A stretch of DNA of 64,000 nt from Nocardioides sp. Root140. GTDB lineage: Bacteria; Actinomycetota; Actinomycetes; Propionibacteriales; Nocardioidaceae. Shown in pieces: positions 57,720 to 64,000 of this stretch. A model generated the notes under the pieces. It had not been told where the DNA came from. It ran no database searches and saw only the letters and a program-made list of their open reading frames with translations. Numbering within the stretch: position 1 is the first letter of the stretch; each line of letters starts with the position of its first letter. The stretch covers positions 188,795 through 252,794 of the forward strand of contig NZ_LMFI01000011.1 in assembly GCF_001426745.1 (NCBI RefSeq). The letters are read 5' to 3'. The translations under genes and the position numbers were made by a program.

Positions 57720-59008
57720 CGCGCGAGCACCCACATCGGCACCAACCAGATGATGAACTTCATCAGGGTCTGGTTGTCCCAGCCCAGGGGCAGCACGAAC
57801 ACGGCGGCGATCACCGCGACACCCGTGTTGAAGCCGCTCCTGGGCCGGCGCCGCTGGGCCGCGGCCACGAGACCGACGATCAACCCGGAGATGAGCCCAC
57901 CCAACGGCAGGCCGAGCCACCCGAAGTTGAGGTACCACAGGGCGCCCGCGCCCATGGGCCAGCCGTTGATCTTGCGGGGCTCGTAGACCTGTCGGAACCA
58001 CTTTCCGGGTGGGATGCCGACCGGCTTGTCGCGCCAGACCGCTCGTGGGACGACGCCGACCAGGCCCTTGTAGAAGTCGTCACCGCCGCGGAACTGCTGG
58101 CGGCTCGGCCAGTCCCGGAAGGACAGCATGGCGGCGTCGAAGTAGATCGAGTTGGTGCCGACCGAGGCCTGGCGCCAGGCGCTCGAGGAGGCGTAGCCGG
58201 CCTGCACCTCGCCGTGGGTCAGGGTGTCGCGGGCCATCCGCATCCCGCTCGCCCCGACGATCACCAGGACGACCGCGATCAGCAGCCGAACCAGCACGCG
58301 CTGCCGGTGGACCGGCCTGTCCCGGCGACGCCGGGCCTGCATGCCCAGCACAAGGGTCGCGCCGACCACGATCAGCGTGCTCCGGCCGCCCCAGATGAAC
58401 ACGAAGAACGCGTTCGCGAACGCGCAGACCAGGGGAACCGTCGTGAGCAGCCTCGAGCTGGAGCCCTGTCGGCGGAAGTCGATGAACGTCGTCGCGGCCA
58501 CCACCGCACCGACCGCCGAGAACGAGCGGAGGACGTAGAGGCCGGCCAGCTCCTTGTCGTACTTGCCGGCGCGGATCACGCCGCCCACCCCGCCGTACCG
58601 TGCGACCAGGTACGCCGAGATGACCAGGCCGAGTGCGGTCAGGATCAGGGTGACGTTGAGCGAGCGGCGCAGGTCGACCTCGTGGTCGGCGAAGAACGGG
58701 CCCCAGCCACGCACCCCCGACCGGAGTACGGCGGCGATGCCGACGAGGACGAAGAAGAGATAGAGGGTCAGGCCCAGCAGCGTTCTGGTGAGGACGTGCG
58801 AGAACCCGGCCGGTGGGAACAGCTCTCCCGGGTGGGGACCGTCGAGTCCCAGGACGAAGAGGAGTGGGCGGAACCCGTAGAAGAGGCAGAACACCAGGAC
58901 GAACAGCAGCACCACGTCGCTCGGCCCGGAGGTGAAGAGGGCGGCGCAGGTGACCAGCAGGCCGAAGAACAGGAACGTGGCCAGCAGCACGGACAGGGTG
59001 ATCTCCAC
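57578..59008 (-). CDS. O-antigen polymerase-like membrane protein (Wzy type)
   Basis: 476 residues with about eleven to thirteen membrane segments. A periplasmic loop in the second half includes FRGGDDFYKGLVGVVPRAVW and PPGKWFRQVYEPR, as in oligosaccharide repeat-unit polymerases; GGLISGLIVGLVAAAQRR follows. It would polymerise polysaccharide repeats on undecaprenyl diphosphate outside the membrane. It sits 9 bp after the flippase gene in the same direction. The hydrophilic tail of about 40 residues is encoded over the rhodanese gene and might be unusual. Confidence 0.8.
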   Translation of the reverse strand: MEITLSVLLATFLFFGLLVTCAALFTSGPSDVVLLFVLVFCLFYGFRPLLFVLGLDGPHPGELFPPAGFSHVLTRTLLGLTLYLFFVLVGIAAVLRSGVRGWGPFFADHEVDLRRSLNVTLILTALGLVISAYLVARYGGVGGVIRAGKYDKELAGLYVLRSFSAVGAVVAATTFIDFRRQGSSSRLLTTVPLVCAFANAFFVFIWGGRSTLIVVGATLVLGMQARRRRDRPVHRQRVLVRLLIAVVLVIVGASGMRMARDTLTHGEVQAGYASSSAWRQASVGTNSIYFDAAMLSFRDWPSRQQFRGGDDFYKGLVGVVPRAVWRDKPVGIPPGKWFRQVYEPRKINGWPMGAGALWYLNFGWLGLPLGGLISGLIVGLVAAAQRRRPRSGFNTGVAVIAAVFVLPLGWDNQTLMKFIIWLVPMWVLARYIAPRRARRSLVTGIPAARQAANPPTTSVARWTPSWRNESAAKDDV

Positions 59009-59017
59009 GTGTCCCTC

Positions 59018-60370
59018 CTAGCCCGGAGTCCTGCGGAGCAGGGACATCTCTGGACGAAGCGTGGCATGGGTGAACAAGCCGACCGCCTGGTGAGCCCGCC
59101 ACCACATCACCGTGAACACGAAGATCGAGACGGCCAGGGCGGAGAGGGTGAGGCCCATCAGACCGCCGAACAGGGCCGCCGGCACCCCGAGCCCGATCCG
59201 GAGCAGCGCGCCCGACCACTGGACCTGTGCCGACACCCCCTCGCGTCCGAGCATCGACAAGGTGGTGCCCGCCGTACCCGTGGCCACGTTCCCGATGGAC
59301 CCCAGGGCCAGCAGCAACAGCACGGGGACGGACTCCTCGAAACCGGACCCGTAGACGAGGTCGACCACGCGGCCCGGGGCGACCAGGAACGGCAGCGCGA
59401 GCACGACGCTCAACCCGGTGGCCACGGTGGCGGCGGTGCGGAGCAGGGGCTCGAGGGACTGGTCCTCACGCCCGGCGTTGGCGGCGCGGGCGATCACCGG
59501 AGCCAGCACGACCTGGAGTGCGGTCAGCGGCAGCACGAGGAGCAGGGCCAGGCGTTGACCGGCGGAGAACATCGAGGCGTCGACCTTGGCGAGCAGCAGC
59601 GCCCCGATCCAGATCTCGGTGCTGACATTGAGGTACGTCGCCACCTGGGCGCTGAGGAACCGCCAGTCCCGGCGGATGGTCAGTCGGAGGTCACGCCACA
59701 GCTGGGGTTGCGGATCGGTCACCCCGCGCCACCGCCGATGGACGGTCCACCGGGCCGCGACGACGGGGATGAGGAATCCTGCGGCGACCGCCATCAGCGC
59801 GCCGGCCAGGCCGGCCCCCGACCAGAGCAGCCACGCGATGAGCACGAAGACGGCCTGCAGTGCCGCGACGAGTGCGCCGCCGGATCGTCCCTCCAGCAGG
59901 CTGGCGAAGCGGACGTGGCCGAGCCCGCGCACGTAGTTCGCCCACAGCTGCTGCTGGCCGCACAGGACGACGAGGGCGACGACGGTGAAGGCCAGCAGGG
60001 CACGCGTGGTCGCACTCTCGTCGGAGGCGAGGACCCAGGTCGCTGCTCCACCGAGCAGCCCGAGGGCGGGCAACGTGGTCAGGTTCACCGCGCGGACGCC
60101 GTTGCGCAGGGCGCCCATGGCCAGGGGGTCATCGACGTCCCGGAGCCGGGCCACCTCGCGCAGGCCCGACCGGTGGGAACCCACGAGTCCGATCTGTCCG
60201 AGCAGTCCGGTCGCCGCGATGGCCGCCACGAACAGGCCGAAGTCGGCAGGTCCGAGCCACCGTGCGGCGACCGCATTCACACCCAGGAATCCGAGCACCG
60301 CGCCGGCGTAGGAGACAGCGAACCAGACCATGGCTCCGCTGACAGACATTCCCGACCCAGATTGCTTCAC
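59018..60370 (-). CDS. Polysaccharide flippase (Wzx / MATE-like)
   Basis: 450 residues, twelve to fourteen membrane segments. Family features: AVAARWLGPADFGLFVAA near residue 33-50, LWANYVRGLGHVRF, and SAQVATYLNVSTEIWIGALLL. It should move lipid-linked repeat units across the membrane for the polymerase encoded next. Start is ATG 60370 or the ATG seven codons later. It is divergent from the Wzc-like gene across about 28 bp, an extremely short space for two promoters. Confidence 0.85.
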   Translation of the reverse strand: MKQSGSGMSVSGAMVWFAVSYAGAVLGFLGVNAVAARWLGPADFGLFVAAIAATGLLGQIGLVGSHRSGLREVARLRDVDDPLAMGALRNGVRAVNLTTLPALGLLGGAATWVLASDESATTRALLAFTVVALVVLCGQQQLWANYVRGLGHVRFASLLEGRSGGALVAALQAVFVLIAWLLWSGAGLAGALMAVAAGFLIPVVAARWTVHRRWRGVTDPQPQLWRDLRLTIRRDWRFLSAQVATYLNVSTEIWIGALLLAKVDASMFSAGQRLALLLVLPLTALQVVLAPVIARAANAGREDQSLEPLLRTAATVATGLSVVLALPFLVAPGRVVDLVYGSGFEESVPVLLLLALGSIGNVATGTAGTTLSMLGREGVSAQVQWSGALLRIGLGVPAALFGGLMGLTLSALAVSIFVFTVMWWRAHQAVGLFTHATLRPEMSLLRRTPG

Positions 60371-60398
60371 TCGCTCTAGACTGCATGAAAAAGGACCG

Positions 60399-62117
60399 AT
60401 GGGGGCCGTTTTGCTGATGACCGAAGATGTCGCGGACGTGCCGGACCGAAAGAACTTCAGCGACTACGCCCGGGCACTGCGCCGGCGGTGGCGTCTGGTG
60501 CTGGTCGTTCTCGTGGCCGCGGTGGCGCTGGCCCTCGCCTATTCGCTGGCCGCGACTCCGCAGTACGTCTCCACCGCCGACGTCCTCATCGAACCCTCGG
60601 GCACCGAGCTGGCCACTGACATCGCCGCCGAGGAGGTGGCCACGCAGACTCAGGTGGTCACCTCGCTGCCCGTCGCACGCCTGGTGCAGACACAGCTCTC
60701 CCTGGACAAGACGCCTGACCTGACGAAGCTGGTGACCGTGCAGGCGCTCAACACGAGCCGCATCCTGCGGGTCACCGCCGAGGACACCTCTCCCGACCGG
60801 GCCGCCGACACCGCGAACACCGTGGCCACGGCCTACCTGCAGTTCCGCCAGCAGGAGTCGATCTCCCGCTACGAACGCGCCCGGGACCGCCTCACGCAGG
60901 AGGAGACGGAGGTCGACCGCCGGCTCAAGGAGATCGACCGGCTGCTCGCCAAGGACGGCTCGGGCAAGGCGGAGCTCCAGGCGGAGCGGCGCAACGTGCT
61001 CACCAAGCTCGGCCAGATCGCCACCCAGATGGAGTCCCTGACCGACCAGTTGACCTCGGTCGGATCGGGTGGCGAGCTGCTGCGCTCCGCCGAGGCCGAC
61101 CACGATCCGGTCTCACCGCAGACCCTGCTCAACGTGATCCTCGGAGCCCTCTTCGGGCTGCTGCTGGGCATGGGTGCGGCCATCCTGCGGGACCGGTTCG
61201 ACGACGCCGTGCACGGTGAGGAGTCGGTCCGCCAGGCGGTCGGCTCGGTGGTCGTCGGCAGAGTCCCGGCCTGGCCCGAGCGTGCCTACCGCAATGCCCT
61301 CGTGACGGTGGAGAACCCGCACGCGCCACCGAGCGAGGAGTACCAACGCCTCGCCGTCAACGTGCGGTTCATGGCCGCGACCTCGCGCGCCGACGACACC
61401 CACGGAGCGGTCGTGCTGATCACGTCGGGGCAGGAGGGCGAGGGCAAGACCATCACGAGCTGCAACCTCGCGGTCGCCGCGGCCCGCCTCGGACTCCGCG
61501 TGGTCATGGTCGACGGCGACCTGCGCCGAGGAGCCGTGGCGGGGCGCTTCGGCCTCGAGGACCCGCCCGGCCTGTCCGACCTGCTGGTCAGCGAGGACAA
61601 GGCCTCGTCCTACCTGATCGACGTCGGGGTGGACAACCTCGACGTGCTCGCCGCCGGAACGGCGCCGCCGAACCCCGCGGCGCTGCTCAGCTCCGTCCGG
61701 ATGCGCGTGGTGCTGTCGGAGCTCGCCGCCGAGGCCGACCTGGTCATCCTTGACAGCCCCCCGGTGCTGACCGGGGCCGACTCGCTCGAGCTGGCGACCC
61801 TGGCCGACGTGGTGATCGTGGTGACCCGTGACCGGGTGTCCCGACGCCGGCAGCTGGTCGCCGTGCGGGAGACCCTGCGCCACCTCAAGGTCGGTGCCGT
61901 GGGCATCGTGTGCAACGCACTCGGTGACTCGCCGCGCGCGGCGTACGCCCATGACGTGCGCGAGCGCGCGGTCAGGGAACCGGCCGAGAAGGCTGAGGAG
62001 TCGGCCGTCGCCGACCCGGCGGTCAGCTCGGCAGGGTCGGAACCGTCAACCGGAGGATCTGGCTCTGCGGCCCCTCGCTCCCCAGGAGCACGTGGGCGCC
62101 GTCAGCCTCGAAGGTGA
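60399..62117 (+). CDS. Polysaccharide chain-length determinant / CpsD-type kinase (Wzc-like)
   Basis: 572 residues. An N-terminal Wzz domain with membrane segments near 32-52 and 245-265 flanks an external coiled-coil region. A cytoplasmic ATPase has Walker A SGQEGEGKT (about 343-351), A' VVMVDGDLRRG and B LVILDSPP. Bacterial tyrosine kinases of this type end in a Tyr-rich tail; here the tail is Ala/Glu/Ser/Arg-rich with almost no Tyr. Two ATGs (60399, 60417) are possible; AAGGA lies before the first. The last 95 bp overlap the convergent lipoprotein gene. Confidence 0.88.
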   Translation: MGAVLLMTEDVADVPDRKNFSDYARALRRRWRLVLVVLVAAVALALAYSLAATPQYVSTADVLIEPSGTELATDIAAEEVATQTQVVTSLPVARLVQTQLSLDKTPDLTKLVTVQALNTSRILRVTAEDTSPDRAADTANTVATAYLQFRQQESISRYERARDRLTQEETEVDRRLKEIDRLLAKDGSGKAELQAERRNVLTKLGQIATQMESLTDQLTSVGSGGELLRSAEADHDPVSPQTLLNVILGALFGLLLGMGAAILRDRFDDAVHGEESVRQAVGSVVVGRVPAWPERAYRNALVTVENPHAPPSEEYQRLAVNVRFMAATSRADDTHGAVVLITSGQEGEGKTITSCNLAVAAARLGLRVVMVDGDLRRGAVAGRFGLEDPPGLSDLLVSEDKASSYLIDVGVDNLDVLAAGTAPPNPAALLSSVRMRVVLSELAAEADLVILDSPPVLTGADSLELATLADVVIVVTRDRVSRRRQLVAVRETLRHLKVGAVGIVCNALGDSPRAAYAHDVRERAVREPAEKAEESAVADPAVSSAGSEPSTGGSGSAAPRSPGARGRRQPRR

Positions 62118-62907
62118 TCGCCTCGCCCTGGGGTTGCTTCGGCAGGGTGACGCCCACCGGTTGGCCCTCGAAGCCGCGGTAGAAGTACGCGCGACCCTGG
62201 GTGCGCAGGACCAGCATCGAGCCGTCCGGGGAGAAGTCGCCGGCCGTCACGTTCGCGGGGGCCTCGGCCAACGGCTCGAGGACGTTGACGCCTTCCGGGT
62301 CGAGCTCACTCGGCGCCACGAAGACCGTGCCTCCGACGGGGTCCTTCGTCACGAGGTAGAGGCGGTGCGTGGTCGGGTGGACGAGGAGCGCCTCCGCGTT
62401 GTGCGACCCGTCCGGGTAGGTGAAGCGGTACGTCGTGGTGGCCAGCGTGCTGCTGGTGAGCACGGACGGCTCGGTCACGACGTACACCGCGATCGACGAG
62501 CGAGCGCCGTCGTTGTCACCGGTGTCGGCCACCCAGACCCGACCGTCGGGTGTGCTGGCGATGTCCTCCCAGTCGACCGCCGGTGCCTCGAGAGTGAGGA
62601 CGGCGCGGGTGCCACTGGCGTCGATGGCGAAGATCTGGGGCGCCGACGTGCTCCGGTCGTTGTGCGTGTAGAGCACACCGGGGTGGAGGTAGCTGCGGGC
62701 CAGGCCGCTCGACTGAGCCACGCGCGGGTCGTCGATCGAGGTGGCCTCTTGGCTGGCGTCGGGCGGGTGTGTCTGCGAGGTGGTCGACGAGGCCGAGGAC
62801 GTGTCGTTCATCTCGAGTGGATGCTTCGCCGGCTCCGCGTCCTGACAGGCCGTCGTCACGCCGAGCACCAGCAGGCCGACTGCACATGAGAGCCGGATCC
62901 TGACCAT
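62023..62907 (-). CDS. Lipoprotein with beta-propeller-like domain
   Basis: 294 residues. Lipobox TTAC near residue 21, then a Ser/Thr-rich linker and a globular domain with repeated blade-like motifs: AQSSGLARSYLHPGVLYTHND, DWEDIASTPDGRVWVADTGDN (core EDIASTPDGRVWVADTGDN), NAEALLVHPTTHRLYLVTK, DFSPDGSMLVLRT. This pattern resembles extracellular six-bladed propeller proteins of actinobacteria; no enzyme active site is evident. Its 3' end overlaps the Wzc-like gene. Confidence 0.75.
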   Translation of the reverse strand: MVRIRLSCAVGLLVLGVTTACQDAEPAKHPLEMNDTSSASSTTSQTHPPDASQEATSIDDPRVAQSSGLARSYLHPGVLYTHNDRSTSAPQIFAIDASGTRAVLTLEAPAVDWEDIASTPDGRVWVADTGDNDGARSSIAVYVVTEPSVLTSSTLATTTYRFTYPDGSHNAEALLVHPTTHRLYLVTKDPVGGTVFVAPSELDPEGVNVLEPLAEAPANVTAGDFSPDGSMLVLRTQGRAYFYRGFEGQPVGVTLPKQPQGEAITFEADGAHVLLGSEGPQSQILRLTVPTLPS

Positions 62908-63044
62908 TCATCCAGCATCGCACAGGCTCGGCGGTCCCCGTTTCGGATTGGAGAATGTCCCCAGTTCTGGTGTCGAGCGACCTGCGATCACCTAGCCTGC
63001 CAAGGAAGCCGACGGCCAGACCGAGTCTCCGGGAGGGGTGCCTG

Positions 63045-64000
63045 ATGGGGCGAGCGTCCGAGTCCGCGCTCCTGCTGGACACGGCCAGGGCGATCTGGCC
63101 GGACGCCGTGCGCATCGACCTCACCCGGGCGATGCGTGCCGATCCCGGACAGAGGTTGTACGCCGTGCTGCCGCACGTGCGCTCTCCCCACTGGCTGCTG
63201 CCCACCGACGCGCCGTCGACCGCGGTCGCGCTGGGAGCCGGGGAGTCCCGTGGGCTCACGTCCGCCGGACGACGTCTCCTGGCCCTGGCGCACACCTCCG
63301 GCCTCACCCGTCTGGTGCCGGTGCCGCGCCTCCGGGTCGAGCCGGGGGAGGCCGAGTCGCTGATCACCGTGCTCGAAGGTGTGGTCGGGCGGGAGACCGG
63401 CATCGCGATCAGGATCGGCAACTGGACACACGCCCGCAGCTTCGTCGTCCGGGTCCTCGACCGTCGTGGCACCACCGTGGCCTTCGGCAAGGTCGGGATC
63501 GACGCCCACGGTCGCGCAGCCGTGCACGCCGAGTCTGCCGCGTTGGAGCGGGTGTCGCGGTTCGGCCTGCAGGAGGTCGTCCTGCCGGGGCTGCTGCACC
63601 AGGGTTCCTGGCACGGCCTGGAGATGCTGCTGGTCTCACCGCTGGTCGCGCCGGCGCGATCGTCGTCGGGGGTGGGGATGCCGCTGACCGCCATGGCGGA
63701 GCTCGCCCACGCCGACTCGCCTCGTGTCGACCGGCTGGCCGACAGCCGCTGGATGGACAGCGTCCGGCAACGGGTCGGTGAGGTCGACGACGCCGGTCGG
63801 CGGTCGCGTCTCGGAGCGAGCCTGCACACCCTGGAGGCCCGTGCCGGCGACGTCAGCCTGCCGCTGGGATGCTGGCACGGAGACTGGACCGCCTGGAACA
63901 TGGCGTGGGACGGCGGTCGCGTCCTGCTGTGGGACTGGGAGCACTTCGCCGAGGACGTCCCGGTGGGCTTCGACCAGATCCACTACCTCGCCCAGCAGCT
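63045..64000 (+). CDS. Phosphotransferase-fold (APH/choline kinase-like) protein, 5' part
   Basis: Open to the right edge; 318 codons are visible. The kinase-like catalytic loop is CWHGDWTAWNM near residue 276-286, with His278 and Asp280, and the metal-binding Asp is in LLWDWEHF about 15 residues later. The N-terminal part has SFVVRVLDRRGTTVAFGKVG, a possible ATP-binding Lys in the beta-sheet lobe. GGGAGGGGTG precedes the ATG. Located beside polysaccharide genes, it may phosphorylate a sugar or lipid alcohol; this is a guess from context. Confidence 0.72.
   Translation, partial: MGRASESALLLDTARAIWPDAVRIDLTRAMRADPGQRLYAVLPHVRSPHWLLPTDAPSTAVALGAGESRGLTSAGRRLLALAHTSGLTRLVPVPRLRVEPGEAESLITVLEGVVGRETGIAIRIGNWTHARSFVVRVLDRRGTTVAFGKVGIDAHGRAAVHAESAALERVSRFGLQEVVLPGLLHQGSWHGLEMLLVSPLVAPARSSSGVGMPLTAMAELAHADSPRVDRLADSRWMDSVRQRVGEVDDAGRRSRLGASLHTLEARAGDVSLPLGCWHGDWTAWNMAWDGGRVLLWDWEHFAEDVPVGFDQIHYLAQQ

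Noticed and set aside
57566..60379. 937-codon open frame antisense to the Wzy and Wzx genes
   Set aside because: His/Gln/Gly/Arg-rich shadow translation with no family features, while both membrane proteins on the opposite strand are well supported.

Overview
The window is high-GC actinobacterial DNA, most likely from Nocardioidaceae (Nocardioides-like). The signs are very GC-rich third codon positions, many GTG starts, frequent ATGA/GTGA start-stop overlaps, apparently leaderless promoters, a SigE-family sigma factor, a WS/DGAT acyltransferase, and a DUF3000 / RNase D / hemE / hemY / hemQ neighbourhood. The order resembles M. tuberculosis Rv2681 to Rv2676c, which use the coproporphyrin branch of heme synthesis. 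The genus is inferred from gene content, not from a marker gene.

Layout. 1-8318: tightly coupled surface-glycan operon (UDP-GlcNAc 2-epimerase fragment, two paralogous CgeB/GT2-type proteins, a membrane acyltransferase with an SGNH domain, a GT4 enzyme). 8558-21988: mixed housekeeping and secreted functions (PIG-L deacetylase, orphan beta-class DNA methyltransferase with a small coupled partner, lipase, WS/DGAT, PEP-mutase-like lyase, FAD monooxygenase, secreted HNH nuclease, FUSC protein, DNA polymerase IV, GCS2 ligase, ThrE-like exporter, DUF402 protein). 22069-25075: Baeyer-Villiger monooxygenase plus SDR with a divergent TetR regulator. 25002-30939: GT2-GtrA and GT39 membrane glycosyltransferases beside a two-component system. 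31131-36735: SigE sigma factor, a membrane partner and HrpA helicase. 36863-41182: unknown leaderless gene, orphan PemK/MazF protein, aldo-keto reductase, two lipoproteins. 41243-44312: RNase D, DUF3000, hemE. 44314-53726: DUF4349 protein and a large organosulfur-scavenging module (LysR regulator, three DszC/SfnB-like flavin monooxygenases, SfnG, SsuD, two flavin reductases). 54086-56305: hemY and hemQ. 56499-57719: cysteine dioxygenase-like and rhodanese genes behind an apparent cysteine-sensing leader. 57578-64000: polysaccharide export genes (Wzy, Wzx, Wzc types), a lipoprotein and a kinase-fold gene cut by the window edge.

How the parts connect. Two loci deal with sulfur. The 46-54 kb module would release sulfite from sulfones and sulfonates using reduced flavin made by its own reductases. 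The 56.5-57.7 kb operon would oxidise cysteine sulfur, and its leader carries cysteine codons positioned to sense cysteine supply. The sulfur module sits between hemE and hemY, genes that are near neighbours in related genomes.

The most unusual non-coding signals are (i) micro-arrays of direct and inverted repeats with exact 32-, 22- or 21-bp periods at gene ends, mostly between convergent genes, some supplying stop codons; (ii) a 37-38 bp palindromic repeat found four times, three of them inside genes without breaking the frame; (iii) the two-peptide cysteine leader with a stem covering the ribosome binding site of the cysteine dioxygenase gene. No tRNA, rRNA, insertion sequence or CRISPR array was seen.
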